Positions 23,322 to 33,888 of a stretch of DNA of 64,000 nt are shown one piece after another. Origin of the DNA: Daedaleopsis sinensis (lineage: Eukaryota > Basidiomycota > Agaricomycetes > Polyporales > Polyporaceae); contig CM066308.1 in assembly GCA_033807695.1 (NCBI GenBank), positions 2,542,001 through 2,606,000 on the forward strand, written 5' to 3'. The notes under the pieces were generated by a model. The model ran no database searches. It was not told the DNA's origin and worked only from the letters and a program-made list of their open reading frames with translations. Position 1 is the first letter of the stretch, and each line of letters opens with the position of its first letter. Made by a program: the position numbers and the translations under genes.

Positions 23322-25098
23322 ATGCACGCACTACCATCTTCCGTCGCGGCGGGCCGTATGTTGTCTGCCTCGGCGAGGGCGCTTCCTGGCATCCATCGCT
23401 CGTGCCTCGCACCCTGCCTGGCAGCAGCTGCCAGACGCTCTCTCACGACGTCTGGTCCACGGCCGAACATCATGACAGCGAAGAAGACAGACGAGAAATC
23501 TCGATTGGGACCCGGTGCGGAGGGTCTGCATATCAGTGCGTTTACCCCGAGTCGGCATGTCCATCGTCTTCTCTATGCAACGGCTAACGCTGCCTCACAG
23601 AGGATCTTCCCCCAAACTTGCCGTCTGCCGTAGCTAGTACGGGCCAGGCGATCCATGGGGACTGGGTCCTGTTCCATCCGGTGTATACCCCTGAGGAGTT
23701 GCGTTCGGTCGAGGTTAGTTATGGCTGGAATATTTTTCCAGCCTGCTGCGTCACTCACTGCTCACAAATTACGCCGCCTCCGTTTAAAGGTGCTTTTCAG
23801 GGAATCGAAAACGTTCGCCGACAAGATCGCGCTTTCCTTTGTGAAACTTGCGAGGTGAGCAGTCCGTTTCATGTTTATTCCGTCACCGTATCCTGACGAC
23901 GATACCCCTAGGTGGGCGTTCGACATCGCATCTGGTTATAAACACAAGCCCCTGCCAGCCAACGCGTCTTCTATGTCGCTTGAGGAGTTGCGTAAGGGCG
24001 GTTATCTCATGGACGAATCACAATGGCTCCGGGTACGTCGCGGTCCAAATTCCCATATGTGACCTCACCGGTCTGATGCGCGTGCAACCCACAGCGTATG
24101 CTCTTCCTCGAGAGTATCGCAGCCGTCCCCGGCATGGTCGCAGCTGCATTACGTCACCTGCGTAGCCTGCGCTTGATGGTACACCAATCATTGCCTCGTC
24201 CATAACAAATGCTCACTCTCCCTCTCGTGCATCACAGCAACGCGATCACGGCTGGATTCACACCCTTCTTGAGGAGGCTGAGAACGAGCGCATGCACCTG
24301 ATGTACGTGCCGTGTCTGTCGCTTTGTAACGCCTGTTGACCGGCATACGTCGTTTCAGGACCTTCATGACGCTGAAGAAGCCATCACTGCTGTTCCGAGC
24401 GATGGTGTTGGGTGCTCAGGGCGTGTTTTACAACGCGTTCTGTGAGTACATTGCGTGATATCCCTCGAGAGCTTCACTCATCCTTTCTGGCAGTCCTTTG
24501 CTACATGATATCTCCGAGCACCTGCCATCGCTTCGTCGGCCATCTCGAAGAAGAGGCCGTAGTCACATAGTGAGTTACTGACACACTTCAGTTCCCCGTA
24601 GCATCACTGACGCCTGCACAGCACCCGTGTTATCGAGGAGATAGAAGCCGGCCGTCTCCCCGAATGGTACGCGCTCCGTGCTAGCGCTCCCATGCTGTTC
24701 CATTCCGAATACTAACGGGTCGATTCGGATGCTCCGAAACGCAGGACGCAGCTCCCGGCGCCGGAAATTGCCAAGGACTACTGGCGGCTCGGACCAGACG
24801 CGAACTTCCTAGAGGTTGTATACGCCGTCCGGAGCGACGAGAGCACGCACCGGTTCGTGAACCACAGCCTGGCGAGCTTGAAGTACGAGTCGGACATCAA
24901 CCCGTTCGCGCTCCACGAGCCGGACATGTCCACGAAGGGCTCGCGCATCTGGTAAGCATCGCCGGGATATCCGCGCGGCCGCTCTGCTAACTCCGGATGT
25001 TCACATACAGCTTCGAGCGCGACGAATCGCGGGAGTTCGTCGAGCAGTCGCAGCAGATGATGGACCAGGCTGCCGGCAAGCCCAAGGAATCACGCTGA
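23322..25098 (+). CDS. AOX1: Mitochondrial alternative oxidase
   Basis: Eleven exons join in frame: 23322-23535, 23601-23713, 23790-23854, 23912-24032, 24095-24178, 24238-24302, 24359-24441, 24494-24569, 24622-24666, 24745-24951 and 25011-25098 (386 residues). The enzyme sits on the inner mitochondrial membrane and passes electrons from ubiquinol to oxygen without pumping protons, bypassing complexes III and IV. The N terminus is an Arg/Ser/Ala-rich presequence (LARRSLTT type). The diiron ligand motifs are all present: LEEAENERMH, GHLEEEAVVTY and DESTHRFVNH. Membrane-binding helices include FRAMVLGAQGVFYNAFFLCY. The C terminus is short and polar. A partial copy of its 5' end lies upstream. 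Gene context gives no operon-like partners. Confidence 0.96.
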
Positions 25099-26150
25099 GT
25101 TCCTGAATCCCGACTGGGGCCCACACATTCATTCGTGCTCATTCTCCAAGCCCATTTGGACCGTTTCATGTCTGACTTCCAATCTCCGCCACTACTACCG
25201 TACAAAATCGCTGTAGAGCCCCAGTTCCGGTCTAGACTTATTCTATCTATCCCCTCTTGATTACTATCGCGATTGTAGCCTATACCACCCCACTCCTTAT
25301 GCTGTATCTACACACCTATTAGAACTACTCGGACGTACATTATCAATGCATACCGGAAAATTATCTATCGCCTCAGCGGCCGCCACAATCCACGCACGCC
25401 TCAAAGGTTGCCGGCGCAGGCGGCGCATGAGAGCGGGTACGTCTCGAATTCGCAATACCTGCCTGATCCCAGTCTGCTGCCAGTGCGGCTATGGTGCCAG
25501 TTACCTGTCGTGCGACGCTGCGAGCCTAATAGTGTGGTAGAAAACACCGATGGCCACGGACCTTCGGGTGACCCTGGGGTGACCGCACAGGCCACGGGGG
25601 CTTGTATATTGTGAATTTAAAATTCGGGCCGCTGAGAAGTTGCTAAGGGAGTCTAGGCGCAGCTGGGGTGAATACCAAATTGCGCGCATGAATACCAAAT
25701 TGCGGGCGCGAATACCAAATTGGGGGCGCTGACCACGCGCGAAAACCAAATTGCTGATCAAGCTCAGACATTGTCAGACACGCATGTCCTTGAGAGCCGC
25801 GCTCATGTAGCCTCAAACGGACCTCCTACTACCTCCTACCCACCGCACTGGCACTTTCTGTGAGAGCTGGCCCACATTGCTCCCGAGCTGGCGTCGTATT
25901 CGCTCCTCCTGGAACTGCAGAAGTTGTGCGATAACAACAATGCGGCTGCTTCAGTCGCCATTAGTACCAAGTACTTACGGAACGATGGTTTCCAAAACCG
26001 CGTTCCTGGCCATGTTCTGACCGAATCGTCGTACCCACTGACTCATCCGGTGACTCGAGGAGAGCGACGGATCCGCTGGATTGGGCGTCCACGCATGATT
26101 TCAAGTTAAAAGGGAAGAGCTCGTAAAGCAGCACTCACCCCGCAACCACC
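25099..26150. other. AOX 3' flank and intergenic region with short repeats
   Basis: About 1 kb between AOX and the GST gene. It holds the presumed AOX 3' UTR, an AT palindrome (GAATTTAAAATTC near 25613) and a block of tandem motifs at 25670-25754. No coding frame with support was found. Confidence 0.45.
25670..25754. repeat. Short tandem repeat, about 20-bp unit
   Basis: Four related units begin GAATACCAAATTG (the last GAAAACCAAATTG), spaced 20, 20 and about 31 bp apart and separated by GC-rich spacers such as CGGGCGC. Their origin is unknown; they could be subterminal repeats of a degenerate transposon or a protein-binding cluster. Confidence 0.7.
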
Positions 26151-27155
26151 ATGTCGCACGGACAGCACTTCACCCTCTACAGTCACCAAACGGGCCCCAA
26201 CGGATGGTGAGTCCTTCGGTTGCCTTCGTCTCTCCGCCACCGTCATGGTTGCAGGAGTCACCTACCCTGATTTGCAGGAAGGTCGTCTACGTCCTTGAGG
26301 AGCTCGGGCTGACCTACCACACCATCAACGTCGATCTGCACAACGGCGAGAACCGGAAGCCCGAGTTCACGAAGATCAACCCCAACGGCCGCATTCCGGC
26401 GTTGATCGACCACAAGAACGGCGACTTCATCATCTGGTCAGTGACATGCTGCCCTCTCGGGCTTGCGTGCATCACGATGGAGGCCGAGCGCTGATGTTTG
26501 GCCGCACAACAGGGAGTCGAACGCGATCATGACGTACCTAGTCGAGAAGTACGACACGGAGCACAAGATCTCCTTCGCGGACGGGAACGACAAGTATTCC
26601 ATGACGCAGTGGTTGTACTACCAGGCATCCGGGCAGGGGTACGTCCATTGTGAATCGTGCTGCTGCTGCGAGCATGAGCTGAAACGTTGGGCGTCGTGAC
26701 AGACCGTACTTCGGCCAGGCCGGCTGGTTCGTCCTCTTCCACCCCGAGAAAGTCCCAAGCGCGCTCGAGCGGTACCAGAAGGAGATCCTTCGCGTCTGGG
26801 GCGTCCTCGAGAGCGTCCTCGCCACCCGCCAGTGGCTCGTCGGCGATAAATGCACTATTGCGGACCTGAGCTTCATACCGTGAGTGCAAACATGCTCGAG
26901 CGTGCAGCGATCTGACACGGACGTGTAGATGGAACATGGCGGCATGCAGTGTGATGCTGAAGGATTACGAAGGCTTTGAGAGTCTCGAGAAGAATTTCCC
27001 CTCGGTCCACAAGTGAGTTGCAATACCGTGTCGTCTTGAACGTTAAAATAGCGACTCATCTCGAACGATACAGATGGCAAACGGAGATGATGAGCCGTAG
27101 CGCTCTCGTTAAGGTGGCCAGGATCAGAGAGGAGGCCGTCAAGGCTAGCGCTTGA
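26151..27155 (+). CDS. Glutathione S-transferase, Ure2p-like
   Basis: Six exons, 26151-26206, 26278-26436, 26513-26638, 26703-26879, 26929-27012 and 27074-27155, join in frame to 227 residues. The thioredoxin-fold half has VVYVLEELGLTYHTINVDL, PEFTKINPNGRIPALID and ESNAIMTYLVEKYD. These are the glutathione-binding elements, with the cis-proline in RIPALID. The helical C-terminal half includes WLVGDKCTIADLSFIPW, the conserved GST N-capping motif region. Ure2p-like GSTs are expanded in wood-decay fungi and conjugate or reduce electrophiles in the cytosol. The 3' end lies 60 bp from the convergent hydrolase gene. Confidence 0.92.
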
Positions 27156-27624
27156 ATACAACTATGCTAGTCCCCCACACGTTGTTTTACGGTCACGCAC
27201 ATCTGGACCACTAATCACAGTCGGGAAGGCACATTTATGGTCTGCCTGAGAGCTCGCGCGATAGCCTCGGCCACCGCATCTGGGTCCTCCTGGACGGCCT
27301 ATGTAAGAGGGGTCAGTCAAAGGATCCGCGTATGAAGATCACAGGATGATGCCTACGAGATGTCCGAGGTCTGGCATCTTCTGCAACGACGCCACCTTGA
27401 TCGCGCTGATTGTCGACTCGTGCATCCACGCTGGCCTAATGGATCCTCTCCACATCAGAAACGTCATACATAACCTAGCGGACCCAAAACACCCACATGA
27501 AATCATTGTGCTCTCCAAGGATGACATGAATATGGACGGACGGGTCGACCTTTGCTAACAGGTCAACCGCATCATAATGATACTCATCCGAGGCGAACTG
27601 TGCGGCTTCTTGAGCCGGCGAACA

Positions 27625-27635
27625 GCACAAGGTCG
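27625..27635. repeat. LINE target-site duplication, left copy
   Basis: GCACAAGGTCG next to the 3' tail of the LINE; an identical copy lies at 34031-34041 beyond the 5' end. Confidence 0.88.
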
Positions 27636-27652
27636 TTTGTTTGTTTGTTTGT
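27636..27652 (-). repeat. LINE 3' tail, (CAAA)n
   Basis: About four TTTG units on the + strand, i.e. CAAA units at the 3' end of the - strand element, directly adjoining the left target-site duplication. Such short tails mark the priming end of target-primed reverse transcription. Confidence 0.8.
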
Positions 27653-28273
27653 AATCCTGGTTTACCGCCCGCGAGGGCCAAGCCCTATGGTAGGCAGTAC
27701 GATACAAGGTAGCTACGCTATTGTCCAAAGCCAGTGTAAATCTCGGAGCAGAAGCAGGGGGGTGGGAGTGACGGTCGAGGCGCAACGACTATGGCCATTA
27801 GATATAGGTGGTGGTCGGCCGTAGCCTGGTAGTACTGTAGGGAGGGCAAGAGATGAGTAGCATAAATGAGATAGAGACATAAATAAACGGCCCCCCGACG
27901 CGCGCTGCCCCCACAGCCCCCGACCATCGAGTGGCAGGGCAATGGCTTATAAACCCACGGCAGTCTATGGGTAGCGTACATGCGCTCCTGGATCTCTGTC
28001 TCTTCTGCAGGCGGGATACGAGGTGCGGTTACCCCGCCCCCCGTCATAACTCCACCATCCCCGGGACAGAGGGACAGTGCGCGCCGTGGCCGGAGAAGAA
28101 AGATGCGAAAGAGAAAGAAGGGCTCCGTCTCCTAGTGCCGCCGCTGCTGCCACTCCCGAGGGTGTCCCCGATCGTGGCAGCAGCGTCGACTCCTCTGCGT
28201 ATGGATTGCTTGCATGGTCCGAGCTGTGAGCAGCAGGTCAGCTACGTGTCAAGTCGCAAATCCGGGCTACTTC

Positions 28274-31200
28274 TCATGTCTCGTCGTCGCGCAGCGTCGG
28301 TAGCTGCCCGAACGTCCTCCGGAAGCGGTTCGTGGCGTTGATGTATGCGAAAAGCGGGCGGAGGCCATCGTTCGAGTTGAGGAGGATCTTGAGGGTGCGG
28401 CCAGAGAAGCCGAGCGGGGCGAAATGGACCGCGCGATGGAAGGCGTAAGCGGGGCAGTGCAGAAGGAAATGGGCGACGGTCTCCGGGGCCTCCTCGCACG
28501 CTGGGCAGGTTGTCGTTAGCGATTTTCCGATCCGTTCCAAGTACGTGTAGAGCGGGATGTGCCCGGTTCTGAGCTGGAGGAGGAGGTTGGCGTGCCTGCG
28601 AGGTAGAGAGACTGTCAGCGTGAGATACTTCTTGGACGGCAGCTTGCCGTCCACTCGCGCCATGCGGGTGCCCCGTTTTGATGCGCGCCAGCGTTCCCGG
28701 GCTATACGCTCCAGCTCCTGCGCGTAATTCTGGCGCGCTCTTGAGATGCTGAGCGGCAGGGGCCTCCTCAGTTCGCGGGGGAGGGCCTTCGGCGGGCTCG
28801 AGCGGCCGGCGGCCGCCTCCTTCGCAGCCTCGTCCGCAGCCTCGTTTCCTCCTACATCCTCGTGCCCGGGGACCCACCGGAGCGTGAGCTTCAGACCCGG
28901 GTGCGCGGAACGCAGCCTGTTGACATAGCTGTGGAAGACGTCAGTGAGGTAGCGGCCCGGGGCCGCGGAGCGCAGCTCCGAGGCCTGGATGGCGGCCGTG
29001 TTGTCCAACGCGATTGATGCGCGTTTCATGGGCGCGCGCACCGCCAACAGGAGGACCAGGGCGAGGACGGTAGCCACTATCTCCGCCTCGTAGACCGTGT
29101 GCCGCGTCGAGGGGCCGAGGTGGTACCGGAGCACTTTGGGACGATTGCGCCCCGGCGTGTAGAGGAGGGCCGCCGCGCCGACCCCGCCGTCGATGTCGGA
29201 CCCGTCCGTGTAGACACGGTACGCCCCGCGCCTCGCCCACTTCGGGTCGTCCTTGATCGCCTTCTCGCGGTCCTTAATGACCCGGACCCGGTGCTTCGGG
29301 GTCCACCGCGGATGGAGGCGTGCTGGCTGGACGCGTTCGGTATGTTGATAGTCGAGGAAGGGCCTGTAGGCGTCGAGAAGCTCGTGCAGGGAAGAACGAT
29401 GGCGGCGGACGAGCTTCCGGCCGGCCTTCTGGACGTGAGCTGCAAGCGGGTGAGAGCGCGGGAGAGAGCACAGGCGCACCGCGGCGCGGTGCGCCAACTT
29501 ATCCACCAGGAGGTCGAAGGGGAGCAGGTTGGCGTGCGCTTCGAGGGCGTCCGTGGCCGTGGATCGAAGTGCGCCGGTCATCACCAGCAGTGCTTGTCTC
29601 TGCACTCGAGCGAGGCGCCGTATGTTGCCGACCGAGCCGTGCTTGCGCTTCTGGCCACCTAGCCTGCGAACCGGGGTGAGAAAGGTGTCAGACGCGTACA
29701 GCATACTCGGGACGACGACTGCCAAGTACAGCCGCCGCACGATGCCCAGGGTGAGGCCGTTACGCGTGTTCGCGAGTCGGCGCAGTAGCGCCACCCATTT
29801 CGCGCCCTTCGAGTGTGCCAGCGCGGTCTGCTCGCGGAACTTCAGATTCTGGTCCACTAGGACCCCTAGAAAGCGGTGGTAAGCCGCAGCAGGCACTACT
29901 GTACCGTCGGACAGTCGCAGATCGGGCCCCCTCGTCTTGATGAGCGCCTTGCAGTTTACCAGACCGAACTTGTCCAGGGAGTAGGCGGAATTGTGAGTGA
30001 GGGACCAGTCGTTGCCGCCGTCGGGGCGCTCCAGGAAGTCCCTGATCTTGTGATGGCAGTCCGCAAAGGTGGTGCCGGTCGTGACGAGCGCGACGTCGTC
30101 CATCGATCCCACCGCTAGCTCGCCGCCCTTGGTCCGCGCGCTGTCTATGAGGTCAGAGTTATAAAACGCGTAGAGGATGACCGAGAGCGGGCAGCCTTGA
30201 TCAATGCCGCTCTCGATCTCGAACAGTTCCGACTCGAAATCGTCAAACTTCAGGCGCGTCTTCCTGCCATCCAGCTTGGCTCGCAGCCAGTCGACGTACT
30301 CCGCCGGGATCCCCCGCATTCGCAGGTTGTGGAAGAGTCGTTCGGGGACGGCCGCCGGGAAAGCGGACTTGATGTCGAGGAACACGACCGATGCGGCTTT
30401 GCCCTGCCTCCAGGCGTCCTTGATAGTCTTCGTGACGAGGTGGATGGAGTCGGTCGTCGTGCGTCCTGCACGCCCGCCGAACTGGTAGTTGGCTAGGAGC
30501 AAGTGTCGTTCAGCTTCAAAAACTAGTACATCCGCTACGCACCGCGAGAGGATTTTCGATGCGCAGTTGAGTAGCGCGATCGGCCTCCATGCCTTGGTCA
30601 CCGTGTAGTCCGACTTCCCTGGCTTCTTGAGCACAACTGTATCCGAAAGCTTCCAACGGTCGGGGTAGTACTGGAGGGCGAACGTTGCTCGGAAGAGCCG
30701 TCCCAGCACTGGAGTCAGCGTGTCGACGCAGTGCTTGTACACTTCGTTCGGGACTGTGTCGGGTCCCGGCGCCTTGAAGGAGCGGAGCGACTTGATAGCT
30801 CGTCGCACTTGCTCGTCCGTGATCGGACGGAAAGCAAACTTCGGGGGCGGGTAGGGGCCTCCCGGGACCGGCACGTTGCCCGAGGGGAGGAAGAATGAGC
30901 TGTAAAACTCCTCGCTCTTGTCAGCGTTCGAGGTGACGACCTTCTGCTGCCCGCCCTGGCCGACGACGTTGAGAGGGGGGATGCGCGAGCGACCCCCATC
31001 CGTAGAGCCTGTCTTGAGAAAACGGTTAGCGTCCCAGATCGTCCTTGCGTCGACTGAGTCGATCCAGGATTTCCAGTGGTCGCCCTTCGCTGTGCGTATC
31101 GCGTCAGTATAACGATTCCGGTATCGCCTGTACTCAGCGTGCGAGGGGTGCGTGCGAGTGCCCCGGTGCTGGTGTGACACCTTCCCCAGCCTTTCCTTCT

Positions 31201-32200
31201 CCTTGCGCATCTTGGTCAACTCTGTCGACCACCACCGTTTCGCGAAGGGGGTGTCAGGAGCGAGCGGAACGTGCTCCTCCACTGTGGCCTGCAGATCGGT
31301 CATGAGCCCGTCGAGAGCGTCGTCGAACCCCCGCGTCGTCGTGATGTCGCCGGCGTGGTCCCGGGCGCCCAGTTTCGACGCGAGTGTCGTCTCGAATTCA
31401 GCCCAGTCGACTTTGCGAAAGTCGCGCCGAGCCCGTGGGGGGGCTACTTCCGTCGGCAACTCGAACACTGTGAGGATGGGGAAGTGGTCAGTGAGTATCG
31501 GGCGTAACTCCTCGGCGACCCTGCAGGATCGCAGGCACTCCAGCAGGGCCTCCGAGCAGAATACGTTGTCAGGGCGGGTGCGGGACTTTGAATTCATGGC
31601 CTCGAGGGTCGCCAGGGACGGAGGAAGGGCCATCTCCATTCCCAGATCAGCGACCCTGTTAATCAGCAGTTCCGCACGCACCAGGTTCTGCCGGGAGAAG
31701 AGCTGGTGGTTGGTTGGATCGTCCCAGCTTGGGTGGTGACGGTTGAAATCCCCCAACCAGACCGTATGGTGCTCGCCCTCCCCTGCTGCAGCGAGTGCGC
31801 GAGCCGCCCTCGTGGCTGCGTGTACTGCGGTGTCCTGCGCGCCGTCCACGTAAAGATTGAACAGGTGCACCGTCGCTCCGTTCGTCTTGATGGAGACTGC
31901 GGTGATGTCTGGGTGCGGGACGCTGGCGGGGGTCCATGTGTTAGTAGAGATGCGTGCGTTGATGAGGAGGACAGAGCGTGTCCGCCCGGCGGTATCCCTG
32001 TCGCGGACGGCCGGGTACACCACCCTCCAGTGCGCCGTGCTGCGCGTGTTCTTGAGGTGGTCCAGGTAAGGTTCTTGAATAGCGATGATGTCGTAGTCCG
32101 TCGGGGAGGCGCTGTGAAGGAGCTCCAGCTGCCCGTCGAGGGACTTGTTGATGTTTTGCTGCCAGATGCGTAGTAGTGGGGCGGGCGGGGTGATTAGTAC
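28274..32200 (-). CDS. LINE ORF2: endonuclease, reverse transcriptase, RNase H
   Basis: About 1,300 residues, open from the ORF1 overlap to the stop at 28274. The apurinic-type endonuclease shows RIWQQNINKS, DIIAIQEPYL, WLGDFNRHHPSWD and ILTDHFPI. The reverse transcriptase shows KAPGPDTVPNEVYKH, VVFLDIKSAFPAAVPE and SGIDQGCPLSVILYAF. Its catalytic box reads GSMDDVALV, with Ser where an aromatic residue normally precedes xDD. RNase H shows VYTDGSDIDGG, EAEIVATVLAL, ALDNTAAIQAS and VPGHEDVGGNEAAD. No ATG lies near the frame entry, and the frame is -1 relative to ORF1, so expression may use frameshifting or reinitiation. A Cys/His cluster (CPACEEAPETVAHFLLHC) lies near the C terminus. Confidence 0.93.
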   Translation of the reverse strand, partial: VLITPPAPLLRIWQQNINKSLDGQLELLHSASPTDYDIIAIQEPYLDHLKNTRSTAHWRVVYPAVRDRDTAGRTRSVLLINARISTNTWTPASVPHPDITAVSIKTNGATVHLFNLYVDGAQDTAVHAATRAARALAAAGEGEHHTVWLGDFNRHHPSWDDPTNHQLFSRQNLVRAELLINRVADLGMEMALPPSLATLEAMNSKSRTRPDNVFCSEALLECLRSCRVAEELRPILTDHFPILTVFELPTEVAPPRARRDFRKVDWAEFETTLASKLGARDHAGDITTTRGFDDALDGLMTDLQATVEEHVPLAPDTPFAKRWWSTELTKMRKEKERLGKVSHQHRGTRTHPSHAEYRRYRNRYTDAIRTAKGDHWKSWIDSVDARTIWDANRFLKTGSTDGGRSRIPPLNVVGQGGQQKVVTSNADKSEEFYSSFFLPSGNVPVPGGPYPPPKFAFRPITDEQVRRAIKSLRSFKAPGPDTVPNEVYKHCVDTLTPVLGRLFRATFALQYYPDRWKLSDTVVLKKPGKSDYTVTKAWRPIALLNCASKILSRCVADVLVFEAERHLLLANYQFGGRAGRTTTDSIHLVTKTIKDAWRQGKAASVVFLDIKSAFPAAVPERLFHNLRMRGIPAEYVDWLRAKLDGRKTRLKFDDFESELFEIESGIDQGCPLSVILYAFYNSDLIDSARTKGGELAVGSMDDVALVTTGTTFADCHHKIRDFLERPDGGNDWSLTHNSAYSLDKFGLVNCKALIKTRGPDLRLSDGTVVPAAAYHRFLGVLVDQNLKFREQTALAHSKGAKWVALLRRLANTRNGLTLGIVRRLYLAVVVPSMLYASDTFLTPVRRLGGQKRKHGSVGNIRRLARVQRQALLVMTGALRSTATDALEAHANLLPFDLLVDKLAHRAAVRLCSLPRSHPLAAHVQKAGRKLVRRHRSSLHELLDAYRPFLDYQHTERVQPARLHPRWTPKHRVRVIKDREKAIKDDPKWARRGAYRVYTDGSDIDGGVGAAALLYTPGRNRPKVLRYHLGPSTRHTVYEAEIVATVLALVLLLAVRAPMKRASIALDNTAAIQASELRSAAPGRYLTDVFHSYVNRLRSAHPGLKLTLRWVPGHEDVGGNEAADEAAKEAAAGRSSPPKALPRELRRPLPLSISRARQNYAQELERIARERWRASKRGTRMARVDGKLPSKKYLTLTVSLPRRHANLLLQLRTGHIPLYTYLERIGKSLTTTCPACEEAPETVAHFLLHCPAYAFHRAVHFAPLGFSGRTLKILLNSNDGLRPLFAYINATNRFRRTFGQLPTLRDDET

Positions 32201-33888
32201 GTGGCGGGCGGCGGGTCCCGAGGCGGGGCGCCGAAGAACGTGTCGATGTTGGCCTGCCGTGGTCCCTGAGTTGCTGGGTCCGCTGGGAATCGATGTGCTA
32301 TGTGCTCCCAGAGCGACGGTGGTGGCGGAGCGCGAGCAAGGGCGTCGTCGTCGGTGATCCAGGTGGACGGGTCGTTCGTGACGAAGAATCTAAAGCCTGT
32401 GTCAGCGCGACGTGCAGCAAAGTCGCGTACCTTTCTTCTATACGTGGGGCACGCGCGATCCCATGCCGCGTGTCCCTCTTCGTCGCAATTCGCGCATCGG
32501 TAGAGCGCGGGGTCCTTGATCATACATTGTGGGGTGGCGTGTTGGCCGGCACAGTTCGCGCAAACTGCGTGGCGGGTGGGGCAGTCCCGCGCCAGATGGC
32601 CATCGTACCCTTGGCAGTTGAGGCAACGGCACGGCTCCTTGATGTCGCGCCTGACGATGACTCTGCGTCCTGCAAAAGTGAGGCCCTTGAGGGCGAGGTT
32701 CGCTTGGTCGACGCTGTTGAACGTCAGCTTCAAGAATGCCCGCCTCTGCCCCGGGTAACGCTTCTCTACTGCTCTGATCCATTCGGCTTGAACGATGGCC
32801 CCGTCGCGGAGGTCGTGGGCCTGTTCGACCTTGCGCAGTTCTTGCGCGCTACTTGGGTCGAACTCCACCGGGACGTACTCTGCGACGAGCTGGTATGTGC
32901 GGGCGACGATCGTTGCCGCCGTGCCCATCTTGCGAGTGAACGACGCCTTGACGTTGGGATTGGCGAGCCACCTGGCCATGTCGCGAGTGGCGGAGGTGAG
33001 GACGAGGTCGCCGTACCGTTGAATCTTGGCGGTGTCGAAGGCGGCGTCCTTCGGGGGTGTCAAGCCTTCGCCCGCCATCATGTCGACAGCTTGTCGCGCC
33101 CGCTCTAGCGCCTCCCGGTCGGATAGCGGGTTCCCACCCTGATCCTTCAGCGCGACCCCGCGGACGAGAACTTGTCGCTGGAGCAAGTCCGCGAGGTCCA
33201 CCGCCCGCCGTGTTCGCACGGGAGCGGCATCCAGCGTGATGAGAGGGGGAGCGTTGAGGGACGTACCGCCTGCCAGCCCCGAGGCCCTTGACTGGAGGAT
33301 CTCCTCCCGCACTCCTGTCAGAGCTGCCTCCGCCGCCTCCAGCTTCTTGCAAGCCTCCCTGAGCTGCCCCGTACTCTGCTTCATCTCCCTCATGGCCGCC
33401 TCCATGCCCTCCGTCCCCGTCGCCATCTCGTACTCCACCTTTTCTACGTGTTCGTCTAGCCTGAGCGTTAGCTGCGACTCGATCCGCTCTGCGACTCCCG
33501 ACACCAAATTTCCATCTAGCTTCTTGTTGAAGGCTGCGTCCGCGAGGTATGCGAAGGCGATAAGGCTTTTTCGTGCGAGTTCGGCGGCCGGCGCCGACAG
33601 GGCGAGATGCAGCAGCCCCGTCGTCAGTGCCGAGCTTGAGATGGCGGAGTCGCCTTCGGGAACCAGCGTGTGCCTGCGTAGGAAGGCGAGGGCCGCCTCC
33701 AGGTCCGGTAGCTGCTTCTCGGCCTCGCTGAAGAGTTGCTGGTGCGTGAGCGTCGCCACCGTCTTTGCCTTTCTTCTCGTCGTCGCCGTAGGCGCCGTTG
33801 CGCTGGCCCCGGCGCCTGTCACTTGTCGAAGCCTCTCCGCCGCTGTTCCCGACGGCTGCGAGTGTCCGAACTGAGTCTTCCCGGTCAT
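32194..33888 (-). CDS. LINE ORF1: nucleic-acid-binding protein with zinc knuckles
   Basis: 564 residues starting MTGKTQFGHSQPSG, with an ATG at 33886-33888. The N-terminal half is Ala/Glu-rich and helical. The C-terminal part has three CCHC-like knuckles (CLNCQGYDGHLARDC, CANCAGQHATPQC, CANCDEEGHAAWDRAC). The tail is Pro-rich and ends PPATY. Such proteins coat the LINE RNA and chaperone reverse transcription. Its stop codon overlaps the open ORF2 frame. Confidence 0.92.
   Translation of the reverse strand: MTGKTQFGHSQPSGTAAERLRQVTGAGASATAPTATTRRKAKTVATLTHQQLFSEAEKQLPDLEAALAFLRRHTLVPEGDSAISSSALTTGLLHLALSAPAAELARKSLIAFAYLADAAFNKKLDGNLVSGVAERIESQLTLRLDEHVEKVEYEMATGTEGMEAAMREMKQSTGQLREACKKLEAAEAALTGVREEILQSRASGLAGGTSLNAPPLITLDAAPVRTRRAVDLADLLQRQVLVRGVALKDQGGNPLSDREALERARQAVDMMAGEGLTPPKDAAFDTAKIQRYGDLVLTSATRDMARWLANPNVKASFTRKMGTAATIVARTYQLVAEYVPVEFDPSSAQELRKVEQAHDLRDGAIVQAEWIRAVEKRYPGQRRAFLKLTFNSVDQANLALKGLTFAGRRVIVRRDIKEPCRCLNCQGYDGHLARDCPTRHAVCANCAGQHATPQCMIKDPALYRCANCDEEGHAAWDRACPTYRRKVRDFAARRADTGFRFFVTNDPSTWITDDDALARAPPPPSLWEHIAHRFPADPATQGPRQANIDTFFGAPPRDPPPATY

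Noticed and set aside
27718..28047. 109-codon - strand frame as part of the hydrolase
   Set aside because: It lies inside the LINE 3' UTR, between the ORF2 stop and the CAAA tail, and shows no hydrolase similarity.
28242..33888. Many + strand frames across the LINE
   Set aside because: They are antisense shadows of ORF1 and ORF2, which carry the diagnostic domains.
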